From Ancylobacter oerskovii (GTDB taxonomy: Bacteria; Pseudomonadota; Alphaproteobacteria; Rhizobiales; Xanthobacteraceae): a stretch of 64,000 nt of DNA. Shown here piece after piece: positions 1-8,405 of the stretch. The notes beneath the pieces were generated by a model. It saw only the letters and a list, made by a program, of their open reading frames with translations, did no database searches and was not told the origin of the DNA. Location: the NCBI RefSeq assembly GCF_018390555.1, contig NZ_JAHBGB010000001.1, forward strand, positions 1 to 64,000, read 5' to 3'. How positions within the stretch are numbered: position 1 is the stretch's first letter; every line of letters begins with the position of its first letter. Position numbers and translations under genes: made by a program.

Positions 1-2
1 CC

Positions 3-620
3 GGGCAGGAACAGGACCTTCAGGGCACCTTGCGCATCTCGTCCGCCGACTGGTTCGGGGCCTACGTCCTGCCACCGATCATCGACGATTACGCGAAGGC
101 CTATCCCGGGGTCGACATCGAAATCCTGACCGGCACCCGCCTGTTCAGCCTCGCGCAGCGGGAGGCCGACATCGCCTTCCGTATCGTCCCGTTCGACAGT
201 CCCGACATCGTGCAGCGACGGCTGGTCCGCCTGGCCTACGGGGCCTATGTCGCGGCAGGCTCGCCCGAGCCGGCCTATGGCGACGGAGCCGGCTTCCGGC
301 TCATCACCCACGACACGTCGACGGGCCAGTTCCCGGATATCGCCTGGCTCACCGAGAGCTTCCCGAATGCCCGAACGGTCCTGCGGTCGAACAACCGGAA
401 TGTGCAGGGACGCATGTGCAGCCAGGGCATCGGCATCGCCGTCCTGCCGCACGTCGTGGGCGATCGGATGGCGGGCCTGCGCCGGCAGGACCTGCCGACG
501 GAGCCGCCTTCACGCGATATCTGGATGGGCTATCACCGCGACATGAGGCGCCTCCAGCGACTGCGGGCCTTCATCGCCACCGTGACATATTATATCACGA
601 AGACACCACTCCAACTATGA
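3..620 (+). CDS. LysR-family transcriptional regulator, 3' part only
   Basis: The reading frame is open from the left edge of the window, so the helix-turn-helix N-terminus lies outside. What remains is the effector-binding (periplasmic-binding-like) domain of a LysR regulator. It begins with the characteristic linker GTLRISSADWFG, continues with PGVDIEILTG and ADIAFRI, and ends with a GIGIAVLPH strand typical of the family. About 205 codons are visible and the frame stops at a TGA. The target genes are not in the window. The opposite-facing regulator gene downstream suggests this is the end of a separate unit. Family assignment is firm; the ligand is unknown. Confidence 0.85.
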   Translation, partial: GQEQDLQGTLRISSADWFGAYVLPPIIDDYAKAYPGVDIEILTGTRLFSLAQREADIAFRIVPFDSPDIVQRRLVRLAYGAYVAAGSPEPAYGDGAGFRLITHDTSTGQFPDIAWLTESFPNARTVLRSNNRNVQGRMCSQGIGIAVLPHVVGDRMAGLRRQDLPTEPPSRDIWMGYHRDMRRLQRLRAFIATVTYYITKTPLQL

Positions 621-704
621 ATGCTGCAGTCGGCGAATACAGCTTGAGGGCCGGTCATCAGTGTCAGAGAGAAGATGGGCTGGCGCTAGAGTGCTAGCAG
701 CGGC

Positions 705-821
705 ATGGACTGGACGCGCTTCTCAGCAGTCGGCGCAATAGTCGTGTTCACCTATGCCTCCTCGGCGGATGCGGCCAACCAGCTCGCCACCGAAGCCGGC
801 GCGCAGGCGCTCTACTGCTGA
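705..821 (+). pseudogene. Remnant of a short-chain dehydrogenase (SDR) gene
   Basis: A short frame reads AVGAIVVFTYASSADAANQL followed by ATEAGAQAL and a stop. This matches the second beta strand and following helix of SDR enzymes, the stretch just after the Rossmann glycine motif, where families read 'GA.VV.TYASSA..A..L..E..G..A'. The glycine motif upstream and the whole catalytic part downstream are absent, so this is a fragment of roughly 30 codons. It overlaps the last codons of the opposite-strand LysR gene. The match is by eye and short, so confidence is moderate. Confidence 0.4.
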
Positions 822-1741
822 CCGATCCGCGTCGGGAGCGTGCTGTCGAAGTCCTCGATCCAGGTGCATAGTCTGTCGCTGGCGGCGCGCAACGGCGAGT
901 CGAGGGGCGTATAGGCGAAATAGCTACGCGACGGCAGCGAGATGTCCGGAAAGGGCGTCATCAACCGTCCCGTACGCAGATCGTCTTCGATCAGGGTGGA
1001 CGGAGCCATCGCCACGCCAAGCCCGTCCACGGCCGCCTGGATCGACAGGTAAAAATGGTCCAGCGTCAGCGTCGCCACCGGTTCGAGCGAGCCATGCCCG
1101 GCCTTCGCCAGCCAGTCGCGCCAGAGTCTGGGCATGCTGGCGACATGGAAAAGCGTGTGATGCGCGAGATCCCCCACCTCATCCAGAGGCTGGTGTCGCA
1201 GCAGTGCGGGGCTGCACGCGGGGAGCCGTCGTTCCGGGAGCAGCAATCGGGCCTCGAAGCCGTGGAAGGCATCAGGCCCGCCACGAATGATCAGGTCGTA
1301 GTCGCCGGCCAGCCCGTCCACCGGCTCGTTGCCGGTCGTCAGCTCGATCTCGATCTCGGGATGCGCTTCCCGTAGCAGGCCGAGCTTCGGCACCAGCCAG
1401 CGCAGGCTGAAGGTGGCGAGCGCATTGACCCTGAGCGCCACGGTGCCGCTGGCATTCCGGCCGTGCGATGCCGCTCCCCGGGAGATGCGCTCGAGCGCGG
1501 GCTGGATTTCACCGAGCAGCGCCCGGCCCTCCGCCGTCAGGGCAACCCCGTGGCTCAGGCGGCGGAACAGCGCCGGTGGGCCGAGCCACTCCTCCAGAAG
1601 CCGGATCTGCCGGCTGACCGCGCCATGGGTGACGCCGAGCTCCGCCGCCGCGTCCTTGAAGCTCGACCGGCGCGCGGCAGCTTCGAACGCCCGGACGGCG
1701 TTGAGAGGCGGCAGAGGCCGGTCTTTCGACGGGCCCCTCAT
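812..1741 (-). CDS. LysR-family transcriptional regulator (GcvA-like)
   Basis: A 309-residue protein of normal LysR length. The N-terminal winged helix-turn-helix (about residues 12-70) reads PLNAVRAFEAAARRSSFKDA and AELGVTHGAVSRQIRLLEEW. This is the GcvA-type signature, with LNALRAFEAAARH-like opening and THGAVSRQI recognition helix. The effector domain follows, with SGTVALRVNALATFSLRWLVPKL and a late GLGVAMAPSTLIEDDL strand. It is divergently transcribed from the MFS transporter gene with a 73-bp shared gap, the classical LysR arrangement, so it probably controls that transporter and itself. The ATG at 1741 is the natural start. The inducer is unknown. Confidence 0.88.
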   Translation of the reverse strand: MRGPSKDRPLPPLNAVRAFEAAARRSSFKDAAAELGVTHGAVSRQIRLLEEWLGPPALFRRLSHGVALTAEGRALLGEIQPALERISRGAASHGRNASGTVALRVNALATFSLRWLVPKLGLLREAHPEIEIELTTGNEPVDGLAGDYDLIIRGGPDAFHGFEARLLLPERRLPACSPALLRHQPLDEVGDLAHHTLFHVASMPRLWRDWLAKAGHGSLEPVATLTLDHFYLSIQAAVDGLGVAMAPSTLIEDDLRTGRLMTPFPDISLPSRSYFAYTPLDSPLRAASDRLCTWIEDFDSTLPTRIGQQ

Positions 1742-1814
1742 GTGAGTTTATCTGACATCTGGCTGCCGAATTAGTCGTTTGCGCGTCGCATTCTAGCAGG
1801 CGCACAGTGCTGAT

Positions 1815-3020
1815 GTGATAAATTCATCCACGATAGCCCCTTCCGCCGAGCCGTCGCGGCTGCCGCAGGCGCAGCAGACCCGCCGGCGTACCCTGGTCCT
1901 TGCCGGCCTCGCCCACGCCCTGCACGACGGCTACACCGACGCCATCTACGTGCTCCTTCCGGTCTGGCGGGCCGAGTTCGGGCTCGACTATGTCGCTCTT
2001 GCGCTACTGCGCGGCCTCTATGCCGGCGCCATGGCCGTGTTGCAGGTGCCGGCGAGCTGGCTCGCCGATCATGTCGGCGGCCGGACGGTGCTGATCCTCG
2101 GGACGGTGCTTGCCGCGGCGGGTTATGCCCTCGCTGGCTTCAGCGGCGGCGCGATGGGGCTCTGCGCCGCGCTGCTCGTCTCCGGCGCCGGATCCAGCGT
2201 CCAGCATCCGATCGCCTCCAGCGCGGTGTCGCGCGCCTATGGGGCGGCGGCGCGCGGGCCGCTCGGCACCTATAATTTCAGCGGCGACCTCGGCAAGGCC
2301 GTCATTCCGGCGGCGCTGTCCTTCGGCCTGTCGTTCGCGCCGTGGCGGCCGGCCCTGTGGCTGCTCGCGCTGGTAGGGATCGCGGTCGCCGTCCTGCTCA
2401 CACTGTCCATGCCTAGGATCGCGCCGGCACCGCCGCCGCCTCCCTCCGCGCGTGGGGCGCCGCGTCGCGCCGGACGCGGCTTCCCGCTGCTATTGGCGAT
2501 CGGGGTGATCGACACCGGCGTGCGCATGGGCTTCCTGACCTTCCTGCCGTTTCTGCTGCAGCTGAAGGGAGCCTCGCAGCCGCTCATCGGCACGGCCCTT
2601 GCCCTCGTCTTCCTAGGCGGCGCGGCCGGCAAGCTCGCCTGCGGCTGGCTCGCCCAGCGCTGGGGCGTCGTCAGCGTCACCCTGTGCACCGAGGGGCTGA
2701 CGGCCCTGATGATCGCGCTCGCCGCCGCCCTGCCGCTCCTGCCGCTGCTGATCATCCTGCCGCTGCTCGGGCTCACGCTGAACGGCACCTCCTCGGTGCT
2801 CTACGGCACCGTGCCGGAACTGTCGCCCGCCGACCGGACCGAGCGCGCCTTCGCCATCTTCTATACGGGCGTCATCGGCTCGGGCGCGCTGTCGCCGCTG
2901 CTGTTCGGCGCGGTGGGCGATCAGGCGGGGCCGGTCGTCGCGACGCTGGGGACCGCCACCGCCGCGCTGGCGAACCTGCCGCTCGCCCTCGCCCTCGGGC
3001 CGAAGCTCGCAAGGCGATGA
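1815..3020 (+). CDS. MFS transporter, fosmidomycin-resistance (Fsr)-like
   Basis: A 401-residue inner-membrane protein with about twelve hydrophobic segments and a basic Arg/Pro-rich cytoplasmic loop near the middle (around residues 200-225), as in 12-TM major facilitator permeases. The N-terminal half has LAHALHDGYTDAIYVLLPVW in TM1, a DHVGGR loop between TM2 and TM3, and GAGSSVQHPIASS. The last motif resembles the G-G/T-S-S-V-F-H-P motif of the fosmidomycin resistance protein group, so this is likely a small-molecule exporter. The only start in reach is GTG 1815, because an ATG two bases earlier runs straight into a stop. It is divergent from the GcvA-like regulator, which probably controls it. 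The substrate cannot be deduced. Confidence 0.85.
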   Translation: MINSSTIAPSAEPSRLPQAQQTRRRTLVLAGLAHALHDGYTDAIYVLLPVWRAEFGLDYVALALLRGLYAGAMAVLQVPASWLADHVGGRTVLILGTVLAAAGYALAGFSGGAMGLCAALLVSGAGSSVQHPIASSAVSRAYGAAARGPLGTYNFSGDLGKAVIPAALSFGLSFAPWRPALWLLALVGIAVAVLLTLSMPRIAPAPPPPPSARGAPRRAGRGFPLLLAIGVIDTGVRMGFLTFLPFLLQLKGASQPLIGTALALVFLGGAAGKLACGWLAQRWGVVSVTLCTEGLTALMIALAAALPLLPLLIILPLLGLTLNGTSSVLYGTVPELSPADRTERAFAIFYTGVIGSGALSPLLFGAVGDQAGPVVATLGTATAALANLPLALALGPKLARR

Positions 3021-3131
3021 GCGGCAATCATTCCGTTACGCCTGCGGTTGCCGGTCGGGGCATGGGGCGACGCACTTTTCAAACCCGGTTTCCCGAGGTC
3101 GGCCCACGATGAGAACAGAACGAACGACAAC

Positions 3132-3557
3132 ATGGAGAACAACACAAAAGTCCGGTCTGGCCAGTGCCATTGCGGTGCGGTGCGCTTCAAGGTGTCGCTT
3201 AGCGACGGCTTCAACTCGATCCGGCGCTGCACCTGTTCCTACTGCCGCATGCGCGGTGCCGTCGTCGTGATGGCCGAAATGGGCGGGGTCGACATTCTGC
3301 AGGGCGAGGCAATGCTGACGACCTACCGTTTCCATACCGGATCAGCGCAACACTTCTTCTGTTCTCGCTGCGGGATCTATACGCACCATCAACGACGATC
3401 CAATCAGAACCTTTATGCCGTAAATGTCGCTTGCCTGGACGGAGTAAGCCCGTTCGATTTCGCCGAGGTGCCCGTCATCGACGGCGTCGCGCACACGAAC
3501 GACACCGGTAAGCCACCCCGTCGAGCCGGCACCCTCCGCTTCATTCGGGCAAGCTGA
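3132..3557 (+). CDS. GFA / CENP-V fold protein (glutathione-dependent formaldehyde-activating enzyme-like)
   Basis: About 141 residues starting at ATG 3132 (MENNTKVRSGQCHCGAVRF). The frame is open 28 codons further upstream, but the CENP-V/GFA family normally begins just before the first zinc-binding pair. The expected zinc-binding cysteines are all present: CHCG near residue 12, then CTCSYC, then the distal FFCSRCGIYTHH segment. This is the Mss4-like beta-tent fold of the GFA family. Many members are annotated as S-(hydroxymethyl)glutathione synthase, but most have no proven substrate. It follows the MFS gene by 111 bp and may be separately expressed. Family assignment is secure; activity is not. 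Confidence 0.85.
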   Translation: MENNTKVRSGQCHCGAVRFKVSLSDGFNSIRRCTCSYCRMRGAVVVMAEMGGVDILQGEAMLTTYRFHTGSAQHFFCSRCGIYTHHQRRSNQNLYAVNVACLDGVSPFDFAEVPVIDGVAHTNDTGKPPRRAGTLRFIRAS

Positions 3558-3647
3558 CTGTCACGGGTCCCCAGCCATACTCGGCGTCAAGGCGCCAGCG
3601 ACGTGTCTTGGTCTGCCATCCGAGGCGCCCGCGTCGCTTCGCGCCAA

Positions 3648-4613
3648 CTACAGACCCCAGCTCTTTGGCCGTGATCGGACGTCCGCATCGGCGACCTGCT
3701 GCCCGTTCGCGCCCGCTAGCGCCGTTACGAAGTTCTTCTTCGCATAGTCCACGAAGGCTCGAATCTTCGGCGTCGGATACCGGCTCGAAGAAAATACGGC
3801 GTGGACGGGCACCGGCGGCTTCGACCAGCCTGGAAGGACCTCTTCCAGACGCCCTTCGATCACGAGTTGCGCCACCTGAAAGCGCGGCAGCAGAGCGATG
3901 CCGAGGCCGGCCGCGACGGCGTCGCGGGCCGCCAGGTTGTTGTTGACGAGGAGGCGCGGGGCGAGGCGAAGGATTTCGGAATCCGAGCCGCGGCGGACTT
4001 CCAGTTCGACGACGTGTCCGGCCGCCCCGAAGACGACGGTGTCGTGCCCGTCAAGGTCGCGGGGCTGTCTCGGTGCACCTCGATCTGCCAGATAGCCGGG
4101 GCTCGCGAACATCCCGTATTCGGCTTCCCCAAGCCGGCTCGCGGTCAGGTCTGCGTCGCCCAACGTCCCGACACGGATCGCGAGATCGAATCCCTCCTTC
4201 ACGATATCGACGATGCCATTGGTGTAGTCGGCTTCCACGCGCACTTTTGGATAGGCGGCGAGATAGCCGGCGATCCATCGGCTCACGACGCACAGGCCGA
4301 ACTCCTCGCCGCAGGTAAGGCGGAGCACGCCCCGCGGCTCGCCCTTGACGCTCTCGGCCAGTCGGTCGGTGTCCTCCAAAGCGTCAAGGATCGAGACGGC
4401 GCGCTCGAACACCTCCCGTCCGAGCTCGGTGACCGTCACCGAACGCGTCGTCCTACGCAGCAGCTGCCCATCCAGCCGCGCCTCCAGCCGGATCACCAGA
4501 CGACTGAGATGCGACTTGCGTGTCGCGAGGGCATCGGCCGCGCGGGTGAAGGATCCGGCGCGGACCACGGCGACGAAAGCTTGTAACTGTTCAGGATCGA
4601 TTGTCGCCTGCAT
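3648..4613 (-). CDS. LysR-family transcriptional regulator
   Basis: About 321 residues from ATG 4613; a TTG three codons upstream is less likely. The HTH (LQAFVAVVRAGSFTRAADAL then RKSHLSRLVIRLEARL) and the following RTTRSVTVTELG linker helix are typical. The effector domain has GVLRLTCGEEFG, FDLAIRVGTLGDADLTA and GLGIALLPRF, close to regulators that control small oxidoreductase genes. The C-terminus carries a tail of about 25 residues beyond the usual fold. It is divergent from the F420-reductase-like gene at 4708 across a 94-bp gap that contains TTCAC-GA-GTGAA (4683-4694), a candidate binding site. The likely target is therefore the neighbouring redox gene set. Confidence 0.87.
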   Translation of the reverse strand: MQATIDPEQLQAFVAVVRAGSFTRAADALATRKSHLSRLVIRLEARLDGQLLRRTTRSVTVTELGREVFERAVSILDALEDTDRLAESVKGEPRGVLRLTCGEEFGLCVVSRWIAGYLAAYPKVRVEADYTNGIVDIVKEGFDLAIRVGTLGDADLTASRLGEAEYGMFASPGYLADRGAPRQPRDLDGHDTVVFGAAGHVVELEVRRGSDSEILRLAPRLLVNNNLAARDAVAAGLGIALLPRFQVAQLVIEGRLEEVLPGWSKPPVPVHAVFSSSRYPTPKIRAFVDYAKKNFVTALAGANGQQVADADVRSRPKSWGL

Positions 4614-4707
4614 GAGCGACAATGTGGTGCAGTTGGGCCGGTTTATCTACCCCCACCTTCTTTCTAGCTTCCGTTCACATCGTTCACGAGTGAATGCGGG
4701 AACCCCA

Positions 4708-5406
4708 TTGAAGATCGGTATTTTGAACACTGGCAATGTCGGCAGTCGCCTCGCGAGGGCCTGGGCCGCCGCTGGCCACGATCTCGTCCTCGCCAAGGAC
4801 GGCGAGGATCGCAAGCTGGCTCCCCTACTGATGGAGCTCGGCGACCGGGCGCGGCTCGGCACGATCCGCAAGGCGGCCGAGTTCGGCGAGGCGGTGCTGT
4901 TCTCCGTCTACTGGCCACGGGTCGAAGCGGTCGTCGCCGAGGTAGGCGACGCGCTCGATGGCAAGGTCGTCATTGAGACCATGAACCCGCTCGGCGTCAC
5001 CGCCGAATTCAAGCACTTCCACGATCTCGATTTCATGCGCGACGGCTCGACGGCGGAGGATCTGCAGAGGCGCCTGCCGAAAGCCCGGATCGTCAAGGCG
5101 TTCAGCACGCTGGCGGCGCCGGTGCTTGAAGCCGCGGCCTGGTCGGCATCGCCGGTGGTACCGGGCGTGCCCTATGCGAGCGACGACGCGGAGGCCGGGC
5201 GAATCACGCGCGGCCTGATCACCGATGCCGGCTTCAGTCCGCTGGCCACCGGCCCGCTGCGCGCTGCCCGCCAGATCGAACAGCTCGGCGTGTTCCTGCA
5301 CCACGTCGCCGATCACGAATATGGCGGCGACGCCGACCTCATCCGCCTAGCCCTCACAGTCGTCGAGGCCAGCCCCGGCCCCATCGCGCGCGAACGCATC
5401 GCCTGA
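4708..5406 (+). CDS. NADPH-dependent F420 reductase-like NAD(P)-binding protein
   Basis: A 232-residue Rossmann-fold protein. It opens LKIGILNTGNVGSRLARAWA, with the GxGxxG-type dinucleotide loop (here G-N-T-G-N-V-G) at once after the start, then the VIETMNPLG and ARIVKAFSTLAAPVLE segments. These are characteristic of the F420_oxidored / pyrroline-5-carboxylate-reductase-like family. I chose TTG 4708 because the Rossmann strand should start there and a GCGGGAA stretch precedes it. GTG 4690 is the alternative, but it lies inside an inverted repeat. No F420 genes are seen, so the hydride acceptor is probably something else. It is followed by an SDR gene, probably in the same unit, and divergent from a LysR gene. 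Confidence 0.75.
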   Translation: MKIGILNTGNVGSRLARAWAAAGHDLVLAKDGEDRKLAPLLMELGDRARLGTIRKAAEFGEAVLFSVYWPRVEAVVAEVGDALDGKVVIETMNPLGVTAEFKHFHDLDFMRDGSTAEDLQRRLPKARIVKAFSTLAAPVLEAAAWSASPVVPGVPYASDDAEAGRITRGLITDAGFSPLATGPLRAARQIEQLGVFLHHVADHEYGGDADLIRLALTVVEASPGPIARERIA

Positions 5407-5450
5407 GGCGCATCGCCTCCCCCGCTACCGAACACAGCCGAGGAAAACAC

Positions 5451-6218
5451 ATGTCACAGTCGCTCAAAGGAAAGACCGCCCTCGTCACCGGCGGATCGCG
5501 AGGCATCGGCCGGGGGATCGCGGAGCGCCTCGCGATGGACGGCGGGACCGTCGCGCTGACCTACAATGCAAGCAAGGTCGGCGCCGACGAGACCGTCGCC
5601 GCTATCGAGGCATCCGGCGGCAAGGCTTTCGCGCTCCGGGCAGACCTTGCCGATGCAGGCTCCATCCCCGCCTTGTTCGACCGGCTCGACCGCGAACTCG
5701 TCGACCGGAAAGGCAACGCGGCCCTCGACATCCTGGTGAACAATGCCGGCAATGCCGGCTGGGGCGGCCTCGCCGATGCGACGCCGGACGGCTGGGACAC
5801 GATGTTCGCGGTCCATGCCCGTGCGCCGTTCTTCATGGTGCAGTCGGCGCTGGGACGGCTGCGCGATGGTGGGCGCATCGTCAACGTCTCCTCCGCCGCA
5901 GGCACGCGGCCCATGGCGGCGGTTCCGATCTATTCCATGGCCAAGGCGGCCATCAACAACCTGATCCATGCGCTCGCCATCGAACTTGGGCCGCGCGGGA
6001 TCACGGTGAATGCCGTCGCGCCGGGCTGGGTGCGGACCGACATGAACGCCGCCGTCCGCGAGAATGCGGATATGGTGACGGCCATCGAGGCCGACACGGC
6101 GCTCGGCCGCTTCGGCGAGACCTCCGACATCGCCGCCGTCGTGGCCTTCCTCGCGTCGGACGAGGGCCGCTGGATCACCGCTCAGGTCATCGAGGCCAGT
6201 GGCGGCTACAAGCTCTGA
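5451..6218 (+). CDS. SDR family oxidoreductase
   Basis: A 255-residue classical short-chain dehydrogenase. The cofactor loop TGGSRGIGRGIAERLA is near residue 14, NNAG follows about residue 96, and the catalytic Ser-Tyr-Lys are in VSSAAGTR and YSMAKAA. PGWVRTDM and a C-terminal ASGGYKL complete the fold. The basic SRG context after the glycine motif suggests an NADP(H) preference. It starts at ATG 5451 behind a GAGGAAAAC stretch, 44 bp after the F420-reductase-like gene, so the two are probably cotranscribed. It resembles FabG-like reductases of secondary metabolism rather than a housekeeping FabG. The substrate is unknown. Confidence 0.88.
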   Translation: MSQSLKGKTALVTGGSRGIGRGIAERLAMDGGTVALTYNASKVGADETVAAIEASGGKAFALRADLADAGSIPALFDRLDRELVDRKGNAALDILVNNAGNAGWGGLADATPDGWDTMFAVHARAPFFMVQSALGRLRDGGRIVNVSSAAGTRPMAAVPIYSMAKAAINNLIHALAIELGPRGITVNAVAPGWVRTDMNAAVRENADMVTAIEADTALGRFGETSDIAAVVAFLASDEGRWITAQVIEASGGYKL

Positions 6219-6545
6219 CCCTATCCAGACAGATGCCCGTGGTCCGCTCCATCCTCCGGGGACATCGCGATGGAAGCCATGGCGCGCTGAGCGGAAGGAG
6301 CCTGCTGAAGGAGCCGCCCCTGCCAGGCGGAACTCCTGTTTATCACGCGCCCGAAAGCAGCGATCATTGTTGGTTCACGGGGCAACGGTTTGTTGCCGTG
6401 CTCACCACTGTTGGCTTCGAAGGTAAAGCCATAGCTCTGGTGCGCACCATTTGCCGCGGCTCGAGATCATCTCGGTCGCCGAGACGAGCACCCGCCGAAC
6501 CTGTCGGCGGGTCCCCGCGGCATCCCTATGAGAAGGATATCGAAG
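6219..6545 (+). other. Intergenic stretch with two stem-loops, no gene
   Basis: I see no convincing coding sequence here. Two hairpins are visible. One at 6376-6400 has GGCAAC/GTTGCC arms with flanking CACGG/CGTG pairing around a GGTTT loop. The other at 6490-6512 has perfect 9-bp arms ACCCGCCGA/TCGGCGGGT and a 5-nt loop. The first could end the SDR transcript. The second lies just before the ribosome-binding site of the next gene and could act on its leader. Neither has a T-tract. Confidence 0.4.
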
Positions 6546-7349
6546 TTGACAGGCACAATCGGAATAATCGGCTCCGGCCTCGTCGGAAAGGCCGTCGCGC
6601 GTCTGGCCGTGCGGGCCGGATACAACGTCGTCATCAGCAATTCGCGTGGCCCGGAAACCCTCGCCGGGCTGGTGGCGGAACTCGGCCCGCTCGCGCGCGC
6701 CGGATCCGTCGACGAGGCGATCACTGCTGGCGATATCGTCACGCTCTCCATCCAGCTCGCCGTGTTCGAGGCCCTGCCGGCCGACAGCTTCGTCGGCAAG
6801 GTGGTCCTCGATCAGACCAACTACTATCCCGGCATCGGGAATTTCCGCAGGGCTGATCTGGACAAGGGCGAGCTCACGTCGAGCGAGCTGGTCCAGAGGC
6901 ATCTCCGGGGCGCGAAGGTGGTCAAGGGCGTCCACAATCTCGGCTGGATCCATATGGAGCACAACGCCCGGCCGAGGGGCGATGCCGAGCGCACGACCCT
7001 GCCGGTCGCCGGTGACGATGCGGCAGCGAAGGCGGTGGTGAGTGGCTTCATCGAGGACGTCGGCTACGACGTGGTGGATGCCGGATCGCTCGCGGAGAGC
7101 TGGCGCATCGAGCCCAACACGCCGATCTATTTCTGGCCCTATGTGCCCGCCATTCCGGACGGCCTGACGGATGCCGAGGCCAAGAAACTCTATCAGCAGG
7201 CCGGCAAGCCAATCTCCCCGGAGACGGCACGGCAACTGATCGACGGGACGCAACGTCCGTCCCCGATCGGTGGAACCCTGGAGGGCATGCCGCCGATCCA
7301 CGTCGCCCTGTTCCTCGAGCTTGCCAGCGCCGATACTGTCAAGACCTAG
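6546..7349 (+). CDS. NADPH-dependent F420 reductase-like protein (second copy)
   Basis: A second Rossmann protein of the F420_oxidored type, about 267 residues. It opens LTGTIGIIGSGLVGKAVARL with a perfect GxGxxG loop. It continues with NSRGPETL, VVLDQTNYYPG and AKVVKGVHNLGW, and has a C-terminal helical part longer than in the copy at 4708. Start TTG 6546 is chosen because AGAAGGAT lies 7-8 bases upstream and the Rossmann strand begins there. ATG 6528 is possible but puts six residues before the strand and ignores this ribosome site. It lies upstream of a LysR gene in the same direction. The two copies are diverged relatives, not a recent duplication. Confidence 0.75.
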   Translation: MTGTIGIIGSGLVGKAVARLAVRAGYNVVISNSRGPETLAGLVAELGPLARAGSVDEAITAGDIVTLSIQLAVFEALPADSFVGKVVLDQTNYYPGIGNFRRADLDKGELTSSELVQRHLRGAKVVKGVHNLGWIHMEHNARPRGDAERTTLPVAGDDAAAKAVVSGFIEDVGYDVVDAGSLAESWRIEPNTPIYFWPYVPAIPDGLTDAEAKKLYQQAGKPISPETARQLIDGTQRPSPIGGTLEGMPPIHVALFLELASADTVKT

Positions 7350-7358
7350 GAACATTAT

Positions 7359-7387
7359 GCCGGGCGCCTCCATCGCGGGCGCCCGGC
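7359..7387 (+). terminator. GC-rich stem-loop after the F420-reductase-like gene
   Basis: Perfect 10-bp arms GCCGGGCGCC and GGCGCCCGGC enclose a 9-nt loop, starting 10 bp after the stop codon and followed by GACTCTTCTC. The stem is very stable, but the T-tract is weak. It probably ends the upstream transcript before the following LysR gene. Confidence 0.6.
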
Positions 7388-7427
7388 GACTCTTCTCAGA
7401 TTGATGTTTCGCCCCGCGAAGGACAGA

Positions 7428-8345
7428 ATGTTGTCCATGACGACAACGGTCGGTTTCTCCGAAATGCAGGTCTTCGTCACGGTAGTGACGGAGGAATCCT
7501 TCACCGCCGCCGCCGAACGGCTGGAGACCGACAAGGCGCGAGTCAGCCGCATCGTGCAGCGGATCGAGGAAAAGCTCGGCGCGCGGCTGCTGAACAGATC
7601 GACCCGCCGGCTCAGCGTGACGGAGGTTGGACGGGACTATTTCGAACGCGCCTCCTCGATCCTTGCGGCCGCGGAGGCCGCCGAAGCCGCGGTGGCGCAG
7701 CAGAATCAGAAGCCAAGCGGCCGCCTCAGGATCACGGCAACGCCGGAGTTTGGGACGACGCGCGTCGACGGCTGGATCGCCGCCTATCTGCACACTTGGC
7801 CGAAGGTTACCATCGAGGCGGTCTATACGATCCGTGCGGTCGACATCATCCACGAAGGGATCGACGTCGCCATCCGCATCGGCACGTTGCCGGATTCGGA
7901 TCTCTCGGCCCGCAAGCTCGGCGAGATCACCTATGGTCTTTACGCGTCCCCCGACTACCTGAAGCGCGCAGCGGCGCTCCGCACGGTCGAGGATCTCAAG
8001 CGCCACGATCTCATCATGAAGACGTCGAGCGGGCGATCAAGCTGGACTCTGGTCAACGGCCAGGCTTCGGAGAAGGTCTCGCAGACACCGCGCTGCGCGC
8101 TCGACAACATGATCGCCCTCAAGAACCTGGCCGTATCTGGTTTGGGAATAACCCAACTTCCCCGATACATGGCCGGGCCGCATGTGGCTGAGGGTACCCT
8201 TGTCCACGTCCTGCCCGATTGGGCAAGCGCCCCGATGCCCGTCCACTCCGTCTTCGCCTCGACGCGCTACATGGACCCGAAGGTGCGCGGTTTCGTGGAT
8301 CTGTGCCGGGACGCTTTCAGGGACGGCGGCGCCAACTCGGCTTGA
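7428..8345 (+). CDS. LysR-family transcriptional regulator
   Basis: About 305 residues. The HTH reads FSEMQVFVTVVTEESFTAAA then DKARVSRIVQRIEEKLGARL, and the linker is NRSTRRLSVTEVG. The effector domain has GRLRITATPEFG, IDVAIRIGTLPDSDLSARKL and a late SGLGITQLPRYMAGP. Of the possible starts, ATG 7428 has GAAGGA four bases before it; ATG 7437 is too far from that site and TTG 7401 has none. The protein is closely similar in layout to the regulator at 3648-4613. It follows the second F420-reductase-like gene behind a terminator-like stem, so it may regulate that gene in trans or simply be its neighbour. Confidence 0.87.
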   Translation: MLSMTTTVGFSEMQVFVTVVTEESFTAAAERLETDKARVSRIVQRIEEKLGARLLNRSTRRLSVTEVGRDYFERASSILAAAEAAEAAVAQQNQKPSGRLRITATPEFGTTRVDGWIAAYLHTWPKVTIEAVYTIRAVDIIHEGIDVAIRIGTLPDSDLSARKLGEITYGLYASPDYLKRAAALRTVEDLKRHDLIMKTSSGRSSWTLVNGQASEKVSQTPRCALDNMIALKNLAVSGLGITQLPRYMAGPHVAEGTLVHVLPDWASAPMPVHSVFASTRYMDPKVRGFVDLCRDAFRDGGANSA

Positions 8346-8405
8346 GAAGGTGACGGCCGCGCCAACGTCCGACATTCATATGCCGGCGGAAAGGGGACGT
8401 AGGCA

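Noticed and set aside
6233-6540. Possible gene between the SDR and the second F420-reductase-like gene
   Set aside because: The open frames have no recognisable protein pattern and run into the next gene in another frame.
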